Origin: Candidatus Zixiibacteriota bacterium
GTDB lineage: Bacteria; Zixibacteria; MSB-5A5; SM1-73
Reading direction: 5' to 3'
NCBI GenBank assembly: GCA_023127875.1
Contig: JAGMFA010000129.1
Span: 1 to 5,793, forward strand
DNA length: 5,793 nucleotides
Position 1 is the first letter of the stretch. Each line of letters begins with the position of its first letter. The translations under genes and the position numbers were made by a program. Positions 1 to 4,868 of the stretch are shown here, piece by piece. Under the pieces are notes generated by a model. The model did not search any database. It saw only the letters and a program-made list of their open reading frames with translations, and was not told where the DNA came from.

Positions 1-27
1 AACACAGTTGTGACACAGCCACTTGTG

Positions 28-120
28 GGAGAGGGATAGGGAGAGGCATTTGACATAAGAACCTCTCCCCCTATCTTCCCCCTCTCCATGAAATGGAGAG
101 GGGGACCGAGGGGGTGAGGT
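28..120. repeat. G/C-rich inverted-repeat element
   Basis: Bases 61-89 and 93-120 form a long imperfect inverted repeat around a 3-base GAA loop; the inner CTCCAT/ATGGAG arms pair perfectly and the ends read ACCTC and GAGGT. A third purine-rich block at 28-47 (GGGAGAGGGATAGGGAGAGG) can also pair with 61-88, so two mutually exclusive hairpins are possible. This architecture is typical of short dispersed palindromic elements; whether it recurs in this genome cannot be seen here. The right arm contains the first in-frame ATG (93) of the downstream Nudix frame, which argues against that ATG as the real start. Confidence 0.7.
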
Positions 121-137
121 CAAGAAAAGGCAAGAAG

Positions 138-830
138 ATGAAGAAGAAAGATCACTCACGCAAGATCGAAAAGCCCAAGATCAGACGAACTTGGACGCGA
201 GATCCGGCCACAAGAATTAAGGAAAGCGGGAAAATCTACAAAAGGGGGAAATCTGTGAATTGGTCAACGGATAAAGCGGATAAAACGGATAAGTTGGATT
301 TGACTAAAAACGTGGGAAAGACCTACAGGTATTGTCCTCGATGTGGGGCGGAGATGGTCGAAAAGAATGTCGATCACAAGAAAAGAAAAGTCTGTCCGGT
401 ATGCAAGTTCGTGTATTATCGTAATCCGGCTCCGGCCGCCGGGGTGGTAATAGAGAAAAAGGAGAAGATACTTTTGGTCAAGAGAAAATTTGAGCCTTAC
501 AAAGGGGATTGGTGTCTGCCAGCCGGATTTATGGAATACGATGAATCGCCGGAGAGGTGCGCCATAAGAGAGACCAAGGAGGAGTTGAACGTGGATGTGA
601 AACTGGAGGGCCTTTATGGCGTATACTCCGGAAAAGACGATCCCCGAACCCATGCCGTATTGATTATGTATTGGGCAAAGATAACAGGGGGAAAGCTGAA
701 ACCCGGAGACGACGCCGAAGAGATCGAGTTCTTTGCCAAAGACGAGGTCCCAAAAAACATCGCCTTCTTAGCCCACCGACAGATCATCAAAGAATTTTTT
801 GAAATCAAAGAATCAAAATCGAATAAATGA
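138..830 (+). CDS. Nudix hydrolase with N-terminal zinc ribbon
   Basis: This predicted pyrophosphohydrolase acts on a nucleoside diphosphate linked to another moiety (ADP-ribose- or NADH-type substrates are typical of relatives); the substrate cannot be read from sequence. With the ATG at 138 the product is 230 aa. A Cys4 zinc ribbon lies at residues about 66-89 (CPRC then CPVC). A Nudix box follows at about 130-152: Gly130, Glu136, Arg144-Glu145 and Glu148-Glu149 are in register, with Asn in place of the usual late Gly. Its position and order (ribbon, then Nudix fold) match NudC-like and ADP-ribose pyrophosphatase-like proteins, with no extra domain behind it. The start is uncertain. ATG 93 sits inside a hairpin repeat. 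ATG 138 has a weak AAGG upstream. GTG 255 has a strong AAAGGGGG six bases upstream and would give 191 aa starting just before the ribbon. The extra N-terminus is very basic and contains a 9-bp tandem repeat. The gene stands alone and converges on the nucleotidyltransferase gene. Confidence 0.88.
   Translation: MKKKDHSRKIEKPKIRRTWTRDPATRIKESGKIYKRGKSVNWSTDKADKTDKLDLTKNVGKTYRYCPRCGAEMVEKNVDHKKRKVCPVCKFVYYRNPAPAAGVVIEKKEKILLVKRKFEPYKGDWCLPAGFMEYDESPERCAIRETKEELNVDVKLEGLYGVYSGKDDPRTHAVLIMYWAKITGGKLKPGDDAEEIEFFAKDEVPKNIAFLAHRQIIKEFFEIKESKSNK
268..294 (+). repeat. three 9-bp tandem repeats inside Nudix gene
   Basis: Three consecutive 9-base units (CGGATAAAG, CGGATAAAA, CGGATAAGT) lie in frame and encode a D-K-x periodicity (TDK ADK TDK, then LDL). 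They fall between the basic N-terminal segment and the zinc ribbon, so they encode a charged linker and probably arose by slippage. Confidence 0.75.
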
Positions 831-832
831 TG

Positions 833-902
833 CTGGGCAAGATGCCCAGTCTACCAACTAATGAGGAGGTGAAGGGAGGGTAGCCGCAGACTTCAGTCTG
901 CG
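833..902. repeat. two palindromic units downstream of Nudix gene
   Basis: The first palindrome pairs CTGGGCA (833-839) with TGCCCAG (843-849), three bases after the Nudix stop codon. The second pairs CGCAGACT (885-892) with AGTCTGCG (895-902). The flank of the second (877-896) recurs at 5751-5770, so it is likely a dispersed repeat family rather than a gene-specific terminator. Neither is followed by a T run. Confidence 0.65.
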
Positions 903-921
903 AGAGGGTAAGATCACCGTT

Positions 922-947
922 GTTGCGGGGTGCCATCACCCCGCAAC
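922..947. repeat. perfect 11-bp hairpin
   Basis: GTTGCGGGGTG (922-932) and CACCCCGCAAC (937-947) are perfect reverse complements around a CCAT loop. It lies between convergent genes and has no T run on either side, so it is a palindromic repeat or a transcript-stabilising 3' structure rather than a canonical terminator. Confidence 0.65.
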
Positions 948-951
948 TTAT

Positions 952-1003
952 TTGGTTCGGGGTAAGGTACCCCGAACCAACAAGTTATTCTCTTTTTTTC
1001 TCT
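952..1003 (+). terminator. probable terminator of the Nudix gene
   Basis: A perfect 13-bp stem pairs TTGGTTCGGGGTA (952-964) with TACCCCGAACCAA (968-980) around an AGG loop. In the plus direction a T-rich stretch follows within a few bases (ATTCTCTTTTTTTCTCTT), which fits intrinsic termination of plus-strand transcripts arriving from the Nudix gene. The T-rich stretch is also the 3' coding end of the convergent minus-strand gene. For minus-strand transcripts the hairpin directly follows the stop codon but no U tract follows it. Confidence 0.55.
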
Positions 1004-1479
1004 TCACGTGTTCTTCGTAATATAGCCAATACAGCCCTATCTTTTTCTCGCCCAGCTTCTTCCTTTGTTTCGATTAATGTTTCAAGATTAAGAAGACATA
1101 CTTTTAAGTTTTCCGATATCTTAAGAGTAACCGTATTTTTGAGTAATTCTTTATAGTCCCTGCCCTTTGCTATCTCACCCAACAAATCTAAAGGGCCACC
1201 TTTTGTCATTAATAGTTGATGACCAGGTGATGAAAGATGAGATTCTTTTGGTTTTATGATTCGACCTGCAGGATCGCGATAATATGCCTCAAGTTCTTCT
1301 AAGGCTTTCAATAAACGTTTTAAGTTGCTTGGCTCCCTTGAATGAACAAGATCTATATCAAAAGTTGATATTGGAGCACCATGCAATACTGCACATACTC
1401 CTCCAACAATAATATACTCTACTTCATACTTTGATAATGTTCGGAGGATATAAAGAAAATCAGGTTTTGATTGCTCCAT
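985..1479 (-). CDS. small nucleotidyltransferase, AbiEii/MNT-like
   Basis: The 164-aa protein has the minimal nucleotidyltransferase pattern. It has a hydrophobic strand, Gly26-Gly27, His33-Gly34 and then the metal-binding pair Asp41-x-Asp43 (STFDIDLVHS); Asp98 in GPLDLLGEI is a candidate third carboxylate. The C-terminal LETLIETKEEAGREKDR segment is typical of AbiEii-like and related stand-alone transferases. Members of this superfamily transfer NMPs to proteins or RNA, and several act as toxins or antitoxins; the target here is unknown. The ATG at 1479 has GAGG seven bases upstream and lies 20 nt inside the preceding 65-aa gene, so the two are probably translationally coupled. No HEPN partner is visible. 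Family assignment is firm; a toxin-antitoxin role is inference. Confidence 0.82.
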   Translation of the reverse strand: MEQSKPDFLYILRTLSKYEVEYIIVGGVCAVLHGAPISTFDIDLVHSREPSNLKRLLKALEELEAYYRDPAGRIIKPKESHLSSPGHQLLMTKGGPLDLLGEIAKGRDYKELLKNTVTLKISENLKVCLLNLETLIETKEEAGREKDRAVLAILRRTREEKKRE

Positions 1480-1657
1480 TTCTTAACCTCATAAGAGACC
1501 ATACGTTGTTTTGTAATGTTATTAACCTCTCTTCTGGTGTCAATGAAAGCATCCAACGAATTAGTGTAAGATCAACTCCATCTTCGCTATGCGTCCTTTG
1601 TGAGTCTTTTATTCCTTCACTATATAAACCATGATTATTCTTTTCATTTTCTGACAT
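1460..1657 (-). CDS. small partner protein of the nucleotidyltransferase
   Basis: This 65-aa protein has a polar, charged N-terminus (about residues 1-28) followed by an amphipathic helical segment with LIRWMLSLTPEERL at about 32-45 and LMRLRN near the end. I recall similar short proteins with an SLTP-x-ERL motif just upstream of this type of nucleotidyltransferase; no domain with known function is recognised. The start has GAGG nine bases upstream (AGAGGATTATAAAAATG), and the end overlaps the next gene by 20 nt. The ribosome binding site sits only a few bases past the attC core, so the gene is the first one after the cassette junction. It could be an antitoxin or adaptor, but this is not shown by the sequence. 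Confidence 0.7.
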   Translation of the reverse strand: MSENEKNNHGLYSEGIKDSQRTHSEDGVDLTLIRWMLSLTPEERLITLQNNVWSLMRLRNGAIKT

Positions 1658-1679
1658 TTTTATAATCCTCTATTTGTCC

Positions 1680-1751
1680 ACCTAACGTCACAGATCACTT
1701 GCGGCTATGAAGCGCAGCGGAAGGGCGGTCAGGTGCAGCGCCTTGTTATAC
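1680..1751 (-). other. attC-like integron recombination site
   Basis: Read on the minus strand the 72-bp site begins with the inverse core GTATAAC (1751-1745), then AAGGCGCTGCACCTGACCGC, and ends with the core GTTAGGT (1686-1680), which matches GTTRRRY. Internal arms pair imperfectly: CACCTGACCGC against the complement of the CACTTGCGGC side, with one extra base on one side, like the extrahelical base of attC L boxes. Length, spacing and the TAACAAG-CGCTGCACC-type start match known attC sites. The inverse core departs from RYYYAAC at one position, and the inner stem is weaker than in classic sites. Cleavage would fall between G1686 and T1685. Confidence 0.75.
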
Positions 1752-2286
1752 CGCGCATCACATTCTATGATTTCTACTCCGCAGATAGAGAATAGGTTAA
1801 TATATCGGTCCCTCTCATATTTGTGACTTTCTGACGGACATCAGTAACTTCAATTGTTTCTTGGCCGTTTTGTCCCCCTTTTGAAAATGCAGCATAATCA
1901 CCATTTGTTCTTTTGTGTATGACATACATATGCCATCCGTCATTTGAACATAAAGAGACACATACAAAACGGCCGTCTTGCAGTTCGCGGTCTATTCTTT
2001 CAAATAGCTCATCGATGGGGGAATTTACACCTCTTTGTTGATTAAATTCGCGATGAAATGTAACATCATAAATTGTTTTTTTATCGAAATTTGCGAAGCT
2101 TCCATCTGCTTTGTTATTCCACTCATCTTGAAGGTCATAATAATCAATGTGAACTTTTCCTAATAATTTTAGAATCATCTCTACGCAAGATGGGATACAT
2201 GATGCCATGTGTTTTTGATTATGCCTGTTTATAATATCCTTATCATATACCATAGTATATTCTCCTGTATTCTTTAAGCTGTATAA
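1686..2286 (-). mobile_element. integron gene cassette carrying a C39-like gene
   Basis: In the integron model a cassette begins with TTRRRY and ends at the G of its attC core, and the cassette's first bases are complementary to its own inverse core. On the minus strand GTTATAC occurs at 2287-2281, 28 nt upstream of the C39-like start codon, and is the exact complement of the attC inverse core GTATAAC at 1751-1745. This fixes a 601-bp cassette with one gene in the usual orientation, its stop 22 nt before the attC. No second attC is seen upstream of 2287 or downstream of the nucleotidyltransferase, and no integrase gene is in the window. It is therefore either an isolated cassette in a secondary or attI-like site, or the remnant of an array. 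Confidence 0.68.
1774..2253 (-). CDS. C39-like papain-fold cysteine peptidase
   Basis: The 159-aa protein shows the papain-like/C39 nucleophile block: Gln13 as candidate oxyanion residue and Cys19 as nucleophile, in QKHMASCIPSCVEM. Spacing equals the family pattern Q-x4-D-C-G-x-x-C. A second cysteine, Cys23, follows. The histidine block is GWHMYVIH with His108 at the expected C-terminal distance. The third residue (Asp or Asn, often in a DP motif) is not clear, since the following strand reads YAAFSKGG. No signal peptide, membrane segment or ABC transporter domain is present, so it is a free-standing cytoplasmic domain unlike bacteriocin-exporter C39 domains. AGGAG seven bases before the ATG supports the start. 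It is the sole gene of the integron cassette; no cognate leader-peptide gene is nearby. Proteolytic activity and substrate are inferred from fold only. Confidence 0.72.
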   Translation of the reverse strand: MVYDKDIINRHNQKHMASCIPSCVEMILKLLGKVHIDYYDLQDEWNNKADGSFANFDKKTIYDVTFHREFNQQRGVNSPIDELFERIDRELQDGRFVCVSLCSNDGWHMYVIHKRTNGDYAAFSKGGQNGQETIEVTDVRQKVTNMRGTDILTYSLSAE

Positions 2287-2517
2287 CTATGGATTATCCT
2301 GTTCCGTATAAGACCCAAACTTCAGGGTTTCCTTCTGCATAAGACTCCTATTAAAGCGACAAAGGTATTCACATAAATCCAGCCATATCAATCTCAGACG
2401 CTTCGTGGTCCTGATTTTCGAGATGTCTTCCCAGTCTCCCAGCGCATCGTCCGGGCTTCTCGGAGTTCTTTTCCCCGGCGTTTCTGCCCTCCATACAACT
2501 TCAACTGCTCCAGAAAC
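2287..2517 (-). pseudogene. unrecognised open frame, possible gene remnant
   Basis: Between stop codons one minus-strand frame stays open for 76 codons (begins VSGAVEVVWR, includes DWEDISKIRTTKRLRLIWLD near the middle, ends EQDNP). It has no ATG, GTG or TTG in a sensible early position except a TTG in the middle, and a late ATG. I do not recognise the family. Its TAG stop uses G2287, the same base predicted as the cassette recombination point. It may be the 3' end of a gene whose start is lost, or chance coding potential in a repeat. An overlapping frame (2394-2597, 67 aa from an ATG) has a strongly basic tail and seems no more convincing. Confidence 0.25.
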
Positions 2518-2550
2518 CTAAAGGGCACAATGTCATGAAGCACTGGATAT

Positions 2551-2576
2551 ATTATACCCCCTCCCCTGAATGTCAA
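2551..2576 (-). promoter_or_regulatory. sigma70-like promoter reading toward the cassette
   Basis: On the minus strand a perfect TTGACA (2576-2571) is followed by a perfect TATAAT (2556-2551) with a short 14-base G-rich spacer. An alternative -10 TAATAT (2554-2549) gives a 16-base spacer with four of six consensus matches. Transcription would run toward the cassette about 265 bp downstream, the geometry of an integron Pc promoter. The short spacer weakens the call. Confidence 0.45.
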
Positions 2577-2611
2577 GCATCTTTTTTCACTTATCAATGC
2601 TTCGGCAACAG

Positions 2612-2725
2612 GAGGGGCTGTTTCTCAAATAGAAACTGGTGCTTGCTGGGGACCGTCCATATGGATCCTTCGGATTATCGTCCCCAGCCCTTGCCAAGCG
2701 TCCATATCCTGCTCCAGGCGTCTCT
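2612..2725. repeat. cluster of palindromes, non-coding
   Basis: Several stems are tiled here. GTTTCT/AGAAAC occupies 2620-2636. CTGGGGAC (2646-2653) pairs with GTCCCCAG (2680-2687), reinforced by GCTTG (2641-2645) with CAAGC (2695-2699), with an inner ATCC-TTC-GGAT stem at about 2664-2674. CTCCAG/CTGGAG (2712-2717, 2724-2729) follows. GTCCATAT occurs twice. No protein-coding frame is convincing. It could be a structured RNA or a set of decayed mobile palindromic elements. Confidence 0.5.
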
Positions 2726-2820
2726 GGAGTGTAAACCTTTAGGTTTACCATGATTGAACTAAAGCAGACCTTTGGTCAAGCTAAAGTCGTAGATCCCGCT
2801 TTAGCGGGGCTTGACACTCC
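2726..2820. repeat. 95-bp MITE-like element with 13-bp inverted ends
   Basis: The left end GGAGTGTAAACC (from 2726) and the reverse complement of the right end GGAGTGTCAAGCC (from 2820) match at 11 of 13 bases. Inside are GTAAACCT/AGGTTTAC (2731-2748), GACC/GGTC (2767-2777), and two competing stems, GCTAAAG/CTTTAGC (2780-2786, 2799-2805) and CCCGC/GCGGG (2795-2799, 2804-2808). GTCAAGC/GCTTGAC (2775-2781, 2809-2815) encloses them. No target duplication is evident at the ends. The right end supplies the last codons and stop of the macro-domain gene. Confidence 0.5.
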
Positions 2821-3316
2821 AAATATCGTAGCTTTTCTTATCAAAGAGGACGAATCGAATTTCTTTTAAAGATTTTGCGTTTTTTGAGAAGTTTTTGACT
2901 TCAGCAAGCATTATCCTAGCGCACTCATCAACCGGAAATCCTCCCACCCCGGTGCCGAAAGCGGGAAAAGCTATGGATTTAATCTTTAGCTCTTCTGCTC
3001 TTTTCAAACTGTTGAGGGTTGCATTTCTTATATGCTCTTCATTGGTAATCAAATCCTGCCCCATGACTGCGGCATGAATTACATATTTCGCTTTCAAACT
3101 CCCAGCCTTTGTTACCACCGCTTCGCCAACTGGAATGGGTCCTTTGCTCATTGCCTCTTTTTCAATCTCGATGCCGCCTTTTCTTTTGATAGCCCCTGCC
3201 ACCCCGACTCCCATCCACAGATGGTTATTAGCTGCATTTACAATGGCATCGACTTCTTGCTCTGTAATGTCACCCTGAATTAGCTTGATTGCGACCCTTT
3301 GTGATTCTTTTAACAT
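2801..3316 (-). CDS. macro-domain protein (ADP-ribose binding)
   Basis: This 171-aa single macro domain is predicted to bind ADP-ribose or related ligands, or to remove ADP-ribose from proteins or O-acetyl-ADP-ribose, in the cytoplasm. Motifs in order: GDIT at 15-18 (adenine-binding Asp), IVNAANN at about 25-31, GVGVAGAI at about 36-43, and the phosphate loop FPAFGTGVGGFP at 117-128. The loop after NAAN reads LWMGVGVAGAIKRKGG, not the GGGVDGAIH of MacroD hydrolases, so binding or a different hydrolase class is possible. I chose the ATG at 3316, which has GAGGGTG at good spacing; an in-frame ATG at 3361 would add 15 atypical residues buried in the upstream gene. The 5' end overlaps the PAP2 gene by 47 nt. 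The last seven codons (WSVKPR and stop) are encoded by the end of a MITE-like repeat, so the native C-terminus was probably replaced. Confidence 0.9.
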   Translation of the reverse strand: MLKESQRVAIKLIQGDITEQEVDAIVNAANNHLWMGVGVAGAIKRKGGIEIEKEAMSKGPIPVGEAVVTKAGSLKAKYVIHAAVMGQDLITNEEHIRNATLNSLKRAEELKIKSIAFPAFGTGVGGFPVDECARIMLAEVKNFSKNAKSLKEIRFVLFDKKSYDIWSVKPR

Positions 3317-3881
3317 AAAACACCCTCGGAAATTTTCTTGAGAGTAATTTGTAAAGAACAATTATCGTCAAGGCACAGAGGATACCCAGAATAGTGCCTG
3401 CCAGTATATCAAAAGGATAGTGGACTCCCACATACACACGGGAGTATGCCACCAGTGCTGCAATGATAAGTAAAGGCACACTCAGCTTTCGATAAACGAA
3501 GGAAAAAAGGATCATTCCGGTGAAGATATTGGTTGCATGGGAGGAGGGGAAAGAGAAGGCTTTGGTGCAATTCACCAGCAGGTGGACGTTCTCCAGCGCG
3601 TTGCAAGGTCTTACCCTCCCTACCAGAGGCTTGAGCACACTATTGCAGATTTGATCGCTTAAAGTGATTCCTAACACCAAAAGTAAAACTGTTATTCGTC
3701 CACTCTTTTGACCAAAGATAAGAAGAAAAATTGCCAAAAGAATCAAAGGAACGCGCCAGTAATCAAGATTGGTGAGGATAGGCATGAGAAAATCCAAAAC
3801 ACAGTTTTGTGCTTTGTAATTCAGAAGAAAGAACAGGCTGGTATCAACCTGAACAACTTTTTCTAACAGGGGAAAAAACAT
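3270..3881 (-). CDS. PAP2-family membrane lipid phosphatase
   Basis: The 203-aa integral membrane protein carries the complete type-2 phosphatidic acid phosphatase signature. KX6RP is at Lys84 to Arg91-Pro92, PSSH at 112-115 with catalytic His115, and SRX5HX3D at Ser147-Arg148, His154 and Asp158. Hydrophobic stretches at about 44-57, 63-76, 118-130, 135-146 and 160-178 fit five to six membrane helices, with the active site facing outward. Such enzymes dephosphorylate undecaprenyl diphosphate, phosphatidate or phosphatidylglycerol phosphate; the sequence does not settle which. The start has GGAG a few bases upstream (TTGGAGCCTTATG). It lies 57 nt after the sugar-kinase gene. Its 3' end overlaps the macro-domain gene by 47 nt, so its basic C-terminal tail (KRITKGRNQ) is encoded by shared DNA. 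Confidence 0.92.
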   Translation of the reverse strand: MFFPLLEKVVQVDTSLFFLLNYKAQNCVLDFLMPILTNLDYWRVPLILLAIFLLIFGQKSGRITVLLLVLGITLSDQICNSVLKPLVGRVRPCNALENVHLLVNCTKAFSFPSSHATNIFTGMILFSFVYRKLSVPLLIIAALVAYSRVYVGVHYPFDILAGTILGILCALTIIVLYKLLSRKFPRVFYVKRITKGRNQANSG

Positions 3882-3904
3882 AAGGCTCCAAGATAAAGCG
3901 GAAG

Positions 3905-3930
3905 AGTCTAAGTTCTTCTTTACTTAGGCT
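3905..3930 (-). promoter_or_regulatory. small hairpin in kinase-PAP2 gap
   Basis: In the 57-nt gap AGTCTAAGT (3905-3913) pairs with ACTTAGGCT (3922-3930) with one non-Watson-Crick position around an 8-base loop. On the minus strand no T run follows, only CTCTTCC and CTTTATC, so it is at best a weak attenuator or a processing site between the kinase and PAP2 cistrons. Confidence 0.3.
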
Positions 3931-3938
3931 TAACCTTG

Positions 3939-4868
3939 CTACTTAAAACTTTTCGTAAAGTCCTCAACTTCCCTCAAAGTAGGAATTCCTGCTCTCCCTC
4001 CCAATTTTCTGCACTTCATGGCGGCACAGGCATTGGCAAATCTTGCTACTCTTTTCAATGACCATCTCTTGAGAAGCCCGTAGATGAAAGCACCATGAAA
4101 AACATCCCCTGCCCCGGTGGTGTCAACCGCTTTCACTTTAAAACCAGGTGAATGGAAAAGTTTATCGTCCGAACCGCAAATACAACCACCTTCCCCGATA
4201 GTGACCACAACAGTTCTGAATCTTCTTTTCATCAATTCCTGACATGCCACAAAAGGGTCAGACGTTTCCACAAAACCGCAGGCAAATCTTTTCGATACGA
4301 TCAGGTGATCCACATAGGGAAAAACTTTCTCCACCCCTCTTCTTAGACTTCCCACATCCAGAGAAACTTCGATATTTTGTTTTTTTGCCCATCGAGCCGC
4401 CAAAACGTTGATTTCCGGCTCACGCGCGTCGATGTGCAAGAATCTGGTGGAAATTGAATTTAGAAATTTTAGCTCATCTTTTTTGAAACGGTTCTTTTTG
4501 TCCCGATCCAATACTACTGTCCGTTTTCCCGATTTCTTATCCACCCAGATAAATGCCCTGGCTGTCTTTATCTTTCTATCTGTCAGAAGATATTGGGTAT
4601 CCACTCCCTCTTTTTCCAATTGAGATTTGACGAACTCTCCTTCTGGATCGTCCCCAATCTTACCGATATAGCACACCTTCGCTCCCAGCTTTGCCAAAGT
4701 TACCATAGCAGTGGGCACAGGACCTCCTCCCTGAACCGAAGATATGACCGCTTCCACCTTATCATCTAAATGAGGGTATGGATCCAGGACGCAAAGATAA
4801 TCCACCGCATTCACCCCCAAACCAACGCAATCATATTTCATCTTCTTATTTGAATTTGACCTGACCAT
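3939..4868 (-). CDS. PfkB/ribokinase-family carbohydrate kinase
   Basis: The 309-aa protein is an ATP-dependent sugar (or nucleoside) kinase of the PfkB family and is full length. The N-terminal substrate-binding signature is QGGGPVPTAMVTLAKLGAKV at 46-65. The C-terminal signature is DTTGAGDVFHGAFIYGL at 249-265, with Asp255 as catalytic base and the GAG as anion hole. GEGG at about 225-228 belongs to the ATP site. The QGGGP-type first motif is seen in ketohexokinase- and sulfofructose-kinase-like branches, but the substrate cannot be assigned. Start choice: ATG 4868 overlaps the YigZ gene by 23 nt and has only GGAAG upstream; ATG 4841 (MKYDCVGLGVNAVD, four bases after the YigZ stop) begins right at the first strand and is equally plausible, with translation coupled to YigZ. 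Confidence 0.92.
   Translation of the reverse strand: MVRSNSNKKMKYDCVGLGVNAVDYLCVLDPYPHLDDKVEAVISSVQGGGPVPTAMVTLAKLGAKVCYIGKIGDDPEGEFVKSQLEKEGVDTQYLLTDRKIKTARAFIWVDKKSGKRTVVLDRDKKNRFKKDELKFLNSISTRFLHIDAREPEINVLAARWAKKQNIEVSLDVGSLRRGVEKVFPYVDHLIVSKRFACGFVETSDPFVACQELMKRRFRTVVVTIGEGGCICGSDDKLFHSPGFKVKAVDTTGAGDVFHGAFIYGLLKRWSLKRVARFANACAAMKCRKLGGRAGIPTLREVEDFTKSFK

Noticed and set aside
268..294. Short tandem repeat considered as a CRISPR or iteron array
   Set aside because: Units are 9 bp, contiguous, in frame and only three; there are no spacers or origin features.
264..808. Antisense frames over the Nudix gene
   Set aside because: They are shadows of a well-supported coding region with a clear Nudix box.
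952..987. Second attC after the nucleotidyltransferase
   Set aside because: Minus-strand GAATAAC resembles an inverse core, but what follows is a perfect G/C hairpin, and no matching ACCTAAC/GTTRRRY pair is present.
2394..2597. 67-aa minus-strand frame from an ATG
   Set aside because: The ATG sits upstream of the -35/-10 pair, there is no clear ribosome site, the composition is a basic run without recognisable motif, and another frame is open longer across the same DNA.
2535..2753. 72-aa plus-strand frame
   Set aside because: It spans palindromes, has no ribosome binding site and no protein-like pattern.
2795..2809. Intrinsic terminator after the macro gene
   Set aside because: The hairpin is short and contains the stop codon, and no U tract follows on the minus strand.
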